A stretch of 39,412 nt of DNA, from contig JAKLKF010000068.1 in the NCBI GenBank assembly GCA_023150805.1, positions 1 to 39,412 on the forward strand. The letters are read 5' to 3'. Source of the stretch: Myxococcota bacterium (GTDB lineage: Bacteria > Myxococcota_A > UBA796 > UBA2385). Position 1 is the first letter of the stretch, and each line of letters starts with the position of its first letter. Made by a program: the position numbers and the translations under genes. This document shows positions 16,721 through 29,111 of the stretch, in pieces. Below the pieces are notes generated by a model. It was not told the DNA's origin. It made no database searches and saw only the letters and a list, made by a program, of their open reading frames with translations.

Positions 16721-19516
16721 ATGGACTTCGCAGTCGGTTCGCTGGTCCGCGCCCGTGGCCGCGAGTGGGTCGTCCTCCCGGAGTCGGAGCGGGAGCAGGA
16801 CGTGCTGTGGCTGCGGCCCCTCGGCGGCACTGACGACGAGATCGCCGGCCTGTACCGGCCGCTGGAACCGGTCGAGCCCGCGGTCTTTCGTGCGCCCGAT
16901 CCGGAGCGCGAGCTGGGCAACCACCGCTCCCTTGCTCTGCTGCGCGACGCGCTGCGGCTGGGTTTCCGCTCGGGCGCGGGCCCCTTCCGCTGCTTCGCCC
17001 GCCTGGGGGTGGAGCCCCGTCCCTACCAGCTCGTGCCGCTGCTCCTGGCCCTTCGGCAGGACATCGTTCGGTTGCTCATCGCCGATGACGTCGGCATCGG
17101 CAAGACGGTGGAGGCGCTGCTCATCGCCCGCGAGCTGCTGGACCGCGCAGAGATCCAGCGCATCGCCGTCCTCTGTCCGCCCCACCTGGCCGATGGCTGG
17201 GTCCAGGCGATGCGCGACCAGTTCCACCTGGACGCCGTGCCGGTCCTGTCGGGCACGGCCGCCCGCCTGGAGCGCACGCTGGGCCACGGGGAGTCGCTGT
17301 TCGACCGGCACCCCTTCGTGGTCGTCTCGATGGACTTCATCAAGAGCGAGCGGCGGCGGGCTGAGTTCATCCGCGCCTGCCCCGAGCTGGTCATCGTCGA
17401 CGAGGCCCACGGCTGCTCGGCGGCGAGCGGCGGACGCGCGGCCCAGCAACGCCACGCCATGCTCAAGAAGCTCGCCGCGGACCCTGGACGCCACCTGCTG
17501 CTGGTCACCGCCACCCCGCACAGCGGCAACGAAGAGAACTTCCGATCGCTGCTCACCCTGCTCGACCCGGACTTCGCCGACCTGCCGCTCGACCTGACCG
17601 GCGAGCAGAAGTGGCGGGAGCGCCTGGCCCGGCACCTCGTCCAGCGGCGCCGCGTCGACATCCGTGCCTACCTGGACGCGGACACGCCCTTCCCCGACCG
17701 GCTCTCCACCGAGCAGTCCTACGAGATGAGCCCGGCGTACCGAGGCTTCCTCGACCGGGTCATCGGCTGGTGTCGGGAGCGGATCTATGACCCGGCGCTC
17801 GACGAGCGCCGACAGCGGGTCCAGTGGTGGTCTGCCCTGGCCCTCCTGCGCGCGCTCTCGTCCAGCCCGCGGGCGGCTGCGGCGACCCTGCGCGCCCGGG
17901 CCCGCAGCTCCGACGCCGAGAGCGTGGCGGAGGTCGACGAGATCGGCCGTCGGGCCATTCTCGACCAGGATGAGGTCGAGCTGGACGGCTCCGACGCCAC
18001 CCCGGGCAGCCAGACCGAGATCGACACCAACCACCCCGAGCACCGCCGCCTGCTCGAGCTGGCGCGGGACGCCGACCGCCTGGAGGGCAAGGAGGACCGG
18101 AAGGCGACCGAAGCGGTCCGCCACATCCGTGCCCTGCTGGAGCAGAAGAACCTCCCCATCGTCTTCTGTCGCTTCCTGGCCACCGTGGACTACCTGGGTG
18201 AGACCCTCCGCAAGGCACTGGGTGCCGATGTCCATGTCGAGTGCATCACCGGGGCCCTGCACCCCGAGGAGCGGGCCCGCCGCATCGAGGCGATGTCGGA
18301 GCACCCCCGGCGCGTGCTGGTCTGCACCGACTGCCTGTCCGAGGGCATCAACCTGCAAGGCGGCTTCGACACGGTCTTCCACTACGACCTGTCCTGGAAC
18401 CCGACCCGCCATGAGCAACGAGACGGGCGCGTCGACCGCTTCGGGCAGGTTCGCTCCGTGGTCAAGACCGTCACCTTCTACGGCAAGGACAACCCCGTCG
18501 ATGGTGTCGTGCTCGACGTGCTCCTGCGCAAGCACCGGGCCATCCACAAGTCGCTGGGCATCTCCGTGCCGGTGCCGATGGACACCGACGCCGTGATCGA
18601 GGCCCTGCTGGAGGGAGGGGTGCTGCGCAAGGGCCAGACCGGCCAGCAGCTCGGCCTGTTCGCCTCAGACCAGAAGAAGGAGATCGAGCTCAAGTGGGAC
18701 CGGGCGGCCGACCGTGAGCAGGCCTCCCGCGCGATCTTCGCCCAGCACGCGGTGAAGGTCGACGTGGTGCGGGCCGAGCTGGAGGCCACGCGGCAGGCCC
18801 TGGGCGACGACGCGCTGGTGGAGCGCTTCGTGCGTGACGCCTTGCGCATGGTCGGGCCGGGGCTGCCTGCCCGGGTCCCGGCGAAGCTCCTGGTGAGCGA
18901 GCTCCCCGCCGCCCTACGGGACGCCATGGGCATCCAGAGTGACACCACCGTCTGCTTCGCCGACCCGGCGCCCTCCGGCGTGGCCCGCCTGCGCCGGACC
19001 CACCCGGTGGTCGCGGGCCTGGCCGACTGGATGAGCGAGGCCGCCTTGGATCCCCTCCTGACGGGTCCTGCCCGGCGCTGCGGCGTCGTGCGAACCGCCG
19101 CCGCCGAGGCGCGCACGACCGTCCTGCTGCTGCGGGTACGCATGCAGATCTTCGCGCCTCGGGGGAACGACGCCCCCCACGCCCAACTGGCCGAGGACCT
19201 GGTCACCGTCGGCTTCCGCGGGTCGCCCGATCAGCCGTTGTGGCTGGAGCCTGCTGCCGTCGAGGCCCTGCTCCAGGCGACCCCCGACGCCAACATCGCG
19301 CTCGACCTGGCGCGGGGCCAGGTACGGACCGCGCTGGCGGGGCTGTCCGCGCTTCAGCCCGCGCTGGACCAGCTCGCGCGCGCGCGCGCCGACGCCCTGC
19401 TCGACGCCCATCGGCGGGTCCGCCAGGTGGCGCGCCAGCGGCTGCGGGGCCTGCGCGTGGAGCCCTGGCTGCCGGCGGACGTGCTAGGCCTGTACATCTA
19501 CCTCCCGGTGCTGTGA
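16721..19516 (+). CDS. SNF2/RapA-type helicase (DrmD-like)
   Basis: The 931-residue protein is an SNF2-family DNA translocase. Motifs: Walker A ADDVGIGKTVEALL from residue 121, LCPPHLADGW, Walker B VIVDEAHG with DEAH at 227-230, VTATPHSG, then after an acidic linker FCRFLATVDYL, the TDCLSEGINLQG block and motif VI RHEQRDGRVDRFGQ at about 563-576. The VGIGKT and DGRVDRFGQ forms are those of the RapA/HepA branch, the branch to which DISARM DrmD belongs. About 330 C-terminal residues carry no motif I recognise. AGGAGGAG at 16707-16714 is six bases before the ATG, the strongest ribosome site among the early genes. Alternative: a DNA-repair RapA homologue; the operon context argues for defence. 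Confidence 0.88.
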   Translation: MDFAVGSLVRARGREWVVLPESEREQDVLWLRPLGGTDDEIAGLYRPLEPVEPAVFRAPDPERELGNHRSLALLRDALRLGFRSGAGPFRCFARLGVEPRPYQLVPLLLALRQDIVRLLIADDVGIGKTVEALLIARELLDRAEIQRIAVLCPPHLADGWVQAMRDQFHLDAVPVLSGTAARLERTLGHGESLFDRHPFVVVSMDFIKSERRRAEFIRACPELVIVDEAHGCSAASGGRAAQQRHAMLKKLAADPGRHLLLVTATPHSGNEENFRSLLTLLDPDFADLPLDLTGEQKWRERLARHLVQRRRVDIRAYLDADTPFPDRLSTEQSYEMSPAYRGFLDRVIGWCRERIYDPALDERRQRVQWWSALALLRALSSSPRAAAATLRARARSSDAESVAEVDEIGRRAILDQDEVELDGSDATPGSQTEIDTNHPEHRRLLELARDADRLEGKEDRKATEAVRHIRALLEQKNLPIVFCRFLATVDYLGETLRKALGADVHVECITGALHPEERARRIEAMSEHPRRVLVCTDCLSEGINLQGGFDTVFHYDLSWNPTRHEQRDGRVDRFGQVRSVVKTVTFYGKDNPVDGVVLDVLLRKHRAIHKSLGISVPVPMDTDAVIEALLEGGVLRKGQTGQQLGLFASDQKKEIELKWDRAADREQASRAIFAQHAVKVDVVRAELEATRQALGDDALVERFVRDALRMVGPGLPARVPAKLLVSELPAALRDAMGIQSDTTVCFADPAPSGVARLRRTHPVVAGLADWMSEAALDPLLTGPARRCGVVRTAAAEARTTVLLLRVRMQIFAPRGNDAPHAQLAEDLVTVGFRGSPDQPLWLEPAAVEALLQATPDANIALDLARGQVRTALAGLSALQPALDQLARARADALLDAHRRVRQVARQRLRGLRVEPWLPADVLGLYIYLPVL

Positions 19517-19521
19517 GCCCC

Positions 19522-20595
19522 ATGTCCCGCCTCCTCCAGGTCACCGTCGAGAACCTCGGCTGCTTCGGAACGCTCCGCCTGCAACCCGGGGACTCGACGC
19601 TGCTGCTCGGCGCCAACGGCGCAGGGAAGAGCACCCTGCTCGACGTGCTCTTCGGCCTGCGCGAGCTGATCGCCCATGGGGAGGACGACCTCCTGGGATT
19701 CCCCACCTGGCAGCTCCGTCCCGAGCCGGCACGGGTCGCCTTGGACCTGGCCACCCACCAGGGGGCCATGCGCTACGAGCTGGAGCTGGATGCGGTGCTG
19801 CGCCCAGGATCGGCAGGGCCGGCCTGGACGGTGCGCAGTGAGTCCCTGCGGCTCGGAGAGCGCGCGGTGGTCGACTTCCGACAGGGGAGGTTCCGGGGGG
19901 AGGACGTGGGCCAGGACATCCCGCTCTCCGACGACCGCTCCTCGCTGGCCTCGGTCCGCTTCGCCGACGACTCCCCCGTGTCCCTGTTCAAGTCCTGGTT
20001 GGACCGCATCTGGCTACTGCGGCTCGAGCCGCGGCGGATGGAGGCCTCTGCGGAAGAACCCGACGACGGGCTGGCGGTGTCCGGTGAGAACTTCGTCGCG
20101 TGGCTGCTGAGCTTCGACCGCCGCAAGGAGCGCCTGCGCCGCGTCGTGGCGTCGTTGGACGGCTCCGTCCCCGGCCTGGAGGAGCTGGTGCTGGAGCGCG
20201 CCGGTCGGGAGCAGGTGCTCGTCGCGCGCTTCGCCGGTGGCGGCCCAGTGGACTTCGACAAGCTGTCCGACGGGCAGCGCTGCCTGATCGTGCTGCACGC
20301 CGTCATCGCCTTGGCGCACCGGGACTGCCGGCTCCTGCTGCTGGACGAGCCCGACGCCCACGTCACGCCCACCGAGATCGTCCCCCTGTTCTCCGCGCTG
20401 CGCGAGCAGGTAGCCAACCGCGGCACCCAGGTGATGGTGGCCAGCCACCACCCCCACGTCATCGACCTGCTCTCGACGGACCAGCCGTGGGAGTTCATCC
20501 TGCGCGACGGCGTCGCATCGGCTGAGCCCTTTCGGGTGCCCCTGGCACAGGGCGTCACCGCGTCGCGTCATATGGTCCTGCGGGGGCGGCAGTGA
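19522..20595 (+). CDS. ABC-type AAA ATPase (OLD/SMC-like), partner of TOPRIM protein
   Basis: The 357-residue product is a soluble ABC-class ATPase of the AAA_15/AAA_21 type. Walker A is GANGAGKST at residues 30-38, the signature LSDGQRCLIVLH lies near 248, Walker B LLLLDEPDAHVTP near 271, and the switch-histidine region is MVASHHPHVIDLL. It lacks transmembrane segments and a coiled-coil long enough for SMC function. It begins five bases after the SNF2 gene and overlaps the next gene by four. ATPases of this kind work with TOPRIM nucleases in OLD, Gabija and PARIS-type defence, either fused or as separate genes. The separate TOPRIM-like gene directly downstream makes that pairing likely here. 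The ATPase call is firm; the role is inferred. Confidence 0.85.
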   Translation: MSRLLQVTVENLGCFGTLRLQPGDSTLLLGANGAGKSTLLDVLFGLRELIAHGEDDLLGFPTWQLRPEPARVALDLATHQGAMRYELELDAVLRPGSAGPAWTVRSESLRLGERAVVDFRQGRFRGEDVGQDIPLSDDRSSLASVRFADDSPVSLFKSWLDRIWLLRLEPRRMEASAEEPDDGLAVSGENFVAWLLSFDRRKERLRRVVASLDGSVPGLEELVLERAGREQVLVARFAGGGPVDFDKLSDGQRCLIVLHAVIALAHRDCRLLLLDEPDAHVTPTEIVPLFSALREQVANRGTQVMVASHHPHVIDLLSTDQPWEFILRDGVASAEPFRVPLAQGVTASRHMVLRGRQ

Positions 20596-21179
20596 GCTGG
20601 AACCGGGTGGTCATTCTGTGCGAGGACCGGGCCCACCTGGATTTCCTTCGGGGGATCTGCCGGGCGCGTGGTTGGACCGTCGTGGATGAAGACGTGGCCC
20701 CGAAGGGCCGGGACGCTGCGAGCGCCTACGTGATCCGGCGTCTGCCCACCCACCTGGCTGCGGTCCGCAGCGGGTACACCCGCTTGGGATTGCTCGTCGC
20801 GGTGGACGGCGACAACGTGGGTCCGGCGGGGCGCCTGGGTCAGTGTGCTCGAGTCTGTCTCGACGTGGATTGCGCGCCCCGTGAGGGGCAGGATCCGGCC
20901 GTGCTGCTCATCCCCACCTGGTCCATCGACACCTGGGGCCTGCTGTTCTGCAAGGGCAAGGCGCTGGGGGAGAAGGCGTCGGTCAAGCACAAGGCCCGGT
21001 CGCTCTTCCGGCCCCCGCACCGCGGCTTCCGGGCTCCAGGTGTCCCGACCGAAGACGCCCCTCGCGTGTGGAAGCCGACCCACCTCCACGTGCTGCTCAC
21101 CGGGTTCTTGTCCGACCAGTCCCACCCGGACCATCCCTCGGTGGACCTCGCCCGCGCCGACCTGGCCCGCTGGAGCTGA
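20592..21179 (+). CDS. TOPRIM/DUF4276-like protein
   Basis: The 195-residue product starts at GTG 20592, which overlaps the stop of the ATPase gene (GTGA), so translation is coupled. The N-terminal VVILCEDRAHLDFLRGI puts a glutamate at residue 11 on the first strand, and LLVAVDGDNVG gives an Asp72-x-Asp74 pair. Together these match the metal-binding E...DxD arrangement of TOPRIM-type nucleases, as in DUF4276 and DUF4435 proteins. The second half (IPTWSIDTWGLLFCKG) resembles the region after the DxD in DUF4276-like proteins. It may be the nuclease or effector subunit activated by the ATPase upstream. The catalytic residues are present in the order expected; enzymatic activity is inferred. An alternative is a nuclease-dead sensor. 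Confidence 0.7.
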   Translation: MSWNRVVILCEDRAHLDFLRGICRARGWTVVDEDVAPKGRDAASAYVIRRLPTHLAAVRSGYTRLGLLVAVDGDNVGPAGRLGQCARVCLDVDCAPREGQDPAVLLIPTWSIDTWGLLFCKGKALGEKASVKHKARSLFRPPHRGFRAPGVPTEDAPRVWKPTHLHVLLTGFLSDQSHPDHPSVDLARADLARWS

Positions 21180-21182
21180 GCC

Positions 21183-24998
<3,816 letters not shown>

Positions 24999-25011
24999 TG
25001 GGAGCGAGCAC

Positions 25012-25019
25012 AGGAGGTG
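25012..25019 (+). promoter_or_regulatory. Perfect Shine-Dalgarno sequence defining a TTG start
   Basis: AGGAGGTG is fully complementary to the anti-Shine-Dalgarno core and lies four bases before a TTG at 25024. No ATG or GTG occurs in the same frame before the conserved DUF262 motif begins. It is the best ribosome-binding site in the window, and it compensates for a weak start codon in the last gene of the operon. Confidence 0.8.
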
Positions 25020-25023
25020 CCCA

Positions 25024-26856
25024 TTGAAAGTCCACAAGCCCCCGCTCTCCGAGCTGTTCTCCAACCGGAAGCGCTACGTCGTGCCCCTCTTCCAGCGGCC
25101 CTACGTCTGGACGCGAGACCGCCAGTGGGAACCTCTCTGGCAGGACATCGTCGACCGCGCCGACGCGGTGGTGCGGGTCGTGCCGCCGGCCCAGGTGCAA
25201 GACCACTTCCTCGGCGCGATCGTCACCGCACCGAGATCCGCGTATGGGGTGGGCGTTCCCATCGCCGAGGTGGTCGATGGCCAGCAGCGGCTGACTACCC
25301 TGCAGATCGTCCTGCACGCGTTTCGGGACGTCTGCCTGGAGCTGGAGGAGAGCGGAGTCGCCGAGGCGGTCGACACCCTCCTTCGGAACCAGAAGCCGTG
25401 GGCCTCCGAGGAGGACCAGTTCAAGGTCTGGCCGACCAACCTCGACCAGGAGGTATTCGGCAAGGTGATCGTCTCTGGATCACGAGATGCCGTCTTGTCG
25501 GCCTTCCCCGAGCAGCGCCTCAAGTGGAAGCGCAAGCCGGAGCCCCGGCCGCGGCTGGCCGAGGCGTACCTGTGCTTCAACAAGTGGATTCGCTCGCACC
25601 TCGCCACGGACACGTCACAGGCGGCCAACGCCCTCTACAGCGCCATCGTGAGCCACCTGCAGATCGTCCACATCGAACTGGAGCCGGGCGAGGACCCCCA
25701 GGCGATCTTCGAGGCTCTCAACGGCCGGGGCGAGCCGCTCACTCCGGCCGACCTCATCAAGAACCACCTCTTCCGGCAGGTCGTCGGCGACCAGGAAGCG
25801 GCCTACCGCGCGCACTGGCGTGACCTCGACGAGGCGCCGGCCGAGGACAAGATCGGCCCGGAGACCCGCTTTTGGCGGCGGCAGCAGCGCCAGGGTCGAC
25901 TGCGGCGGTCCCGGCTGGATCTCTTCCTCTTCCACTACCTGACGATGCGCACCGGCTCGGAGGTGCTCATCGGCAACCTCTTCCGAGACTTTCAGGGGTG
26001 GCACACCCGCTCCGGCGAAGACGTGATGGTCACGCTCGCCGACATCCGCAAGCACGCTGGGCTGTTCGCGGAGCTCCTGGTGCCATCGGGCAGCTCCCGC
26101 CTGAGTACCTTCGCCACCCGCGCTCGCGCGCTCGACACGTCGACGGTGTACCCGGTCGTCCTCTACCTGCTGGGGGAAGGTGCCCCCAAGGTGGCCGAGG
26201 GCTCGCTGCCAGCCATCTTCGAGGCGATCGAGTCGTACCTCGTCCGGCGTGCCGTCTGCCGGCTGTCCACCAAGGCCTACAACCACGACTTCCTGTTGCT
26301 CCTCAAGGAGGTCCGCGCTGCCGCGGAGGTCGACGCCGCCCTGGTGCGGGCGTTCCTCCTCGGCCTGGAAGGCGAGCACCACAACTGGCCGGACGATGAG
26401 GCCTTCCGAGCATCGTGGCTGGAAAAGCCGGCCTACCAGCTGCTCGGGCCGAGCCGGACCGGCATGATCCTCAAGGCGCTGAACGACGCCCAGTTCAGCC
26501 GCTTCCACGAGGACGTCGAGGTCCACTCGGCGCTGACCGTGGAGCACGTCCTGCCGCAGACCTGGCGGCCCCGCTGGCCCTGGCCCGTCATCGAAGGCCT
26601 GGACCACGACGCGGCGGGTCGGCGGCGGGACGAGCTGCTCCACACCTTCGGCAACCTCACGCTCATCACCGGCAAGCTGAACAGCAAGGTGAAGAACGCA
26701 GCTTTTGGCGACCGCCGGCCCGAGCTGGCGCAGAAGAGCCTGCTCAAGCTCAACGTGTGGTTCCAGGAGGTCGAGCAATGGGACGAGGGGGAGATCCGCA
26801 GGCGAGGCAAGGCGCTGTTCGAGGTCGCGCGGCGCGTGTGGCCGGGGCCGAGCTAG
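25024..26856 (+). CDS. GmrSD-like DUF262-DUF1524 nuclease
   Basis: The 610-residue product has an N-terminal DUF262 (GmrS-like) domain: YVVPLFQRPYVW, then HFLGAIV, then VVDGQQRLTTLQ with the diagnostic DGQQR at residues 85-89. The C-terminal DUF1524 (GmrD-like) HNH-type domain has TVEHVLPQ with His508 and GNLTLI with Asn544, followed by KLNSKVKN. GmrSD and the BREX-linked BrxU are NTP-dependent type IV enzymes that cut phage DNA with modified bases. Here both halves are fused and the catalytic residues are intact. It starts 25 bases after the methylase gene at TTG, behind a perfect ribosome site, and is the last gene of the run. No terminator is evident after its TAG. Confidence 0.9.
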   Translation: MKVHKPPLSELFSNRKRYVVPLFQRPYVWTRDRQWEPLWQDIVDRADAVVRVVPPAQVQDHFLGAIVTAPRSAYGVGVPIAEVVDGQQRLTTLQIVLHAFRDVCLELEESGVAEAVDTLLRNQKPWASEEDQFKVWPTNLDQEVFGKVIVSGSRDAVLSAFPEQRLKWKRKPEPRPRLAEAYLCFNKWIRSHLATDTSQAANALYSAIVSHLQIVHIELEPGEDPQAIFEALNGRGEPLTPADLIKNHLFRQVVGDQEAAYRAHWRDLDEAPAEDKIGPETRFWRRQQRQGRLRRSRLDLFLFHYLTMRTGSEVLIGNLFRDFQGWHTRSGEDVMVTLADIRKHAGLFAELLVPSGSSRLSTFATRARALDTSTVYPVVLYLLGEGAPKVAEGSLPAIFEAIESYLVRRAVCRLSTKAYNHDFLLLLKEVRAAAEVDAALVRAFLLGLEGEHHNWPDDEAFRASWLEKPAYQLLGPSRTGMILKALNDAQFSRFHEDVEVHSALTVEHVLPQTWRPRWPWPVIEGLDHDAAGRRRDELLHTFGNLTLITGKLNSKVKNAAFGDRRPELAQKSLLKLNVWFQEVEQWDEGEIRRRGKALFEVARRVWPGPS

Positions 26857-26870
26857 TGCTTCGGCGTGTC

Positions 26871-26886
26871 GGTCAGCTTGGTCAGC
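26871..26886. repeat. Direct repeat GGTCAGC x2 in the gap before the sigma-factor gene
   Basis: GGTCAGC occurs at 26871-26877 and again at 26880-26886, separated by TT, in the 93-base gap between the DUF262 gene and the sigma-factor gene. The 9-base period is not a full helical turn. It could be a regulator binding site for the second module. No clear promoter hexamers were found beside it. Confidence 0.25.
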
Positions 26887-26949
26887 CGCCTCGGGTCCAC
26901 GCCCTTGCAGCATGGTGCCGTACCTGCGTTCTCTGCCTCGGCGTGGCCG

Positions 26950-27648
26950 ATGTCATTGCCTGACCCCTGGCACCAGGCCCTCGTGGACCTCTCCCGCTGG
27001 CACAGCGCCCGCGACCGGGCCGCCGCCCGCGCGGCGCTCACTTTCATCGAACCCGAGCTCCGCCTGGCCATCCCGCCACTGGTGCGCCGGACCTGGCCCG
27101 AGGAGCAGGTCGAGGACGCGCTGCGGGAGTTCCTGACCCGCCTGCTCGAACGACCGCTCCCTGCTGCCATCACCCAGCCTCGCCGGTACGTCGTTCGCTC
27201 GTTCCGGAACCGGTGCATCGACCTGCACCGCGCCCACCAGGGGCGGTGCGAGGTGGCCGCCGCCGAGGATGCGGGCTGGGAGCCGATCGATCCAGCGCCC
27301 GACGCGCCGACGCGCATGGCGGGGGAGGAGCAGGCCCGCGCGCTGCGGAGTGCGCTGGACGCGCTGCCGGTCGCCGACCGGGTGGCCCTCAAGCTGGTCG
27401 ACGCCCCGGAGTGGCTGGACGACACCGAGCGGACCTGGCTGAGCGCGCAGGCCGGGCTGCCTCCCGACGCTCTGTGGTCGGCGATCCAGGCTGCGGACGA
27501 CGTCCACGCGCTCACGCTGCTGTTCGACCCGCCTGCCCAGGGTGAGGACGACGACCGGCGCCTGCGCTTGGAGCGCTTCCGCCGCCGCCGTGGGCGGGCG
27601 CGGGAGAAGCTCCACGCGTTGCTCCTGGGCCGCGGGGTGGCACCATGA
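26950..27648 (+). CDS. Divergent ECF-like sigma factor
   Basis: The 232-residue product starts at ATG 26950; an in-frame GTG at 26866 would add 28 unlike residues. Residues about 25-100 resemble sigma region 2: a helix ending in EEQVEDALREFLTRLLER, then PRRYVVRSFRNRCIDLHRAHQ, the basic block that in ECF factors contacts the -10 region. After an acidic linker, RSALDALPVADRVALKLVDAPEWL stands where region 4 starts, but the usual helix-turn-helix is poorly conserved, and the protein ends in the basic RFRRRRGRAREKL. It overlaps the next gene by four bases (ATGA). Divergent sigma factors next to CHAT-protease genes are known in myxobacteria-like genomes, so it may control or be part of this module. 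The call is moderate. Confidence 0.6.
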   Translation: MSLPDPWHQALVDLSRWHSARDRAAARAALTFIEPELRLAIPPLVRRTWPEEQVEDALREFLTRLLERPLPAAITQPRRYVVRSFRNRCIDLHRAHQGRCEVAAAEDAGWEPIDPAPDAPTRMAGEEQARALRSALDALPVADRVALKLVDAPEWLDDTERTWLSAQAGLPPDALWSAIQAADDVHALTLLFDPPAQGEDDDRRLRLERFRRRRGRAREKLHALLLGRGVAP

Positions 27649-29111
27649 GCTGGTCTCACCCCGAGTTGGGCCGAATCGAGGCGATGCACCGGCGCAACCA
27701 GGCCGAGCACGTGTGGCGCCACCTCTACAACCCGGCGGAGCGCTGGGAGGACCTGGCGCCCCTGGACCCCCGCGTGTTGGCACAGGAGGCGACGGCCGCT
27801 GGCTGTCCGCCCTTCAACGCTACGAAGGCCCATCCACCCTTCCGTCGGCCGGTCCAGCGCCTGCTCCAGGTGCACCACGATCGGGCCTATGGCCCCGCGT
27901 ACACGGCGGAGCTGGAGGCAGAGGGGACCCGGTGGGCCGTGAAGCTGGCAGACCCGTCGCGCTGGGTGGCGCGGACGCCGGCCGCGGTGATCGTGGTGGT
28001 GGGCCGCAACGCACCCTGCCGTGTGGTGACGGCGTATCGTCCGCTTCCGCCCCTCCGGCTCGTCGTGTGGACAGAAGCCGACTTCTCGGCCCAGGCCGAC
28101 TACGTGTTCGAGAAGGAGACCGGCATGGCTGCCGACCCAACGACCCGCCTGGCCCGGGAGCTGCTTCGTGTCGCACAGGCGGGGGCCGGCACGCCACGGG
28201 ACGCCTGGTGGTTGGCGCTTGCCATCGGCCGAGCCCGCGCCACAGTGGCGCTGGACCCTGGCATCCGGGAGCCTCTGGAGCGTGCCGAGGTCGCGCTGGC
28301 GGCCGGCATCGAGGTCACGCGCCAGCGAATCTTGGGCACGCTGTCTTCCGACGACATGCTGGATCGGCTGGCGGTGGGCCTCAAGGACGAAGATCCTGGG
28401 GCAGCCGAGCTGGCCTTGTCCGACCTGGAAGACGCCCTCCTGGTGCTCGAAACGCTCGAGTTGGACGCTGCGGCCGAAGGCCTGCTGGGACGGGCCTCCG
28501 ACCTCCTGGCCTGGCTCCCCGCCGGGTTCAGCGTGCTGGGCGCCCAGGCGGTGCTGCGGCGGCGCGCGCTGGGAGATCGGGGCGCCGCCGTGGCCTTGTG
28601 TAGCGCGGTCGAGGAAGGGCTCTTGGGGGCACAGCTCCGCGCGAGCGAACCGGCCTGGAGGCCCGCTGCATCGCTGGTCGACAGCCTGCTTCCCATACCC
28701 GGCCTGCGCGACCGGGTGGCCGACTTGGCCCGGCGTGGCGCCGCGACGATTCGGTCCATGCTGGACCAGCAGCTCGCGACCTTCGAGGTGCGGGTGCCCG
28801 CTCCGGTGATGGGGCAGGACATGGCGCGGGGCCGGCCGTGGTCCCTTGTCGGGCAGGTCTCCCCCTCCGGAGGATGGCTCCGCGCCTTCGTGGTCGACGC
28901 GAAGCACCCCGAGGGATACGACGTCACCGACCAGGCGCAGGCCCCGGGGGTCTCCATCTGGGAGTTCGAGCAGCCTGGTCAGGAGGCACTCGTCGTGCTC
29001 GTGACGGCCGCCGCGGAGCTGCCGGGCGACGGCCTGGCATCCGTGCTCGATGCGGCCGAGGCGCGTCCGGATGTCGTGGTGGCGATCCGGCGGTTCAGCC
29101 GACCCAGGTGA
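27645..29111 (+). CDS. Unknown 488-residue protein coupled to the sigma factor
   Basis: I do not recognise this protein. It is translationally coupled to the sigma-factor gene through an ATGA overlap, and its last 17 bases overlap the end of the convergent CHAT gene. Residues 1-135 form an alpha/beta region with VHHDRAYG, then RWAVKLADPSRW, then VIVVVGRNAPCRVVTAYRP; the order His, Lys, and a final V-V-T-A-Y strand faintly recalls BECR-fold RNase toxins, which is speculation. Residues about 165-390 are helical, with alanine- and leucine-rich segments. The last ~90 residues are beta-rich (WSLVGQVSPSGGWLRAF, IWEFEQPGQ) and end in DVVVAIRRFSRPR. There is no signal peptide or membrane segment. It may be a target or partner of the CHAT protease. 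Confidence 0.6.
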   Translation: MSWSHPELGRIEAMHRRNQAEHVWRHLYNPAERWEDLAPLDPRVLAQEATAAGCPPFNATKAHPPFRRPVQRLLQVHHDRAYGPAYTAELEAEGTRWAVKLADPSRWVARTPAAVIVVVGRNAPCRVVTAYRPLPPLRLVVWTEADFSAQADYVFEKETGMAADPTTRLARELLRVAQAGAGTPRDAWWLALAIGRARATVALDPGIREPLERAEVALAAGIEVTRQRILGTLSSDDMLDRLAVGLKDEDPGAAELALSDLEDALLVLETLELDAAAEGLLGRASDLLAWLPAGFSVLGAQAVLRRRALGDRGAAVALCSAVEEGLLGAQLRASEPAWRPAASLVDSLLPIPGLRDRVADLARRGAATIRSMLDQQLATFEVRVPAPVMGQDMARGRPWSLVGQVSPSGGWLRAFVVDAKHPEGYDVTDQAQAPGVSIWEFEQPGQEALVVLVTAAAELPGDGLASVLDAAEARPDVVVAIRRFSRPR

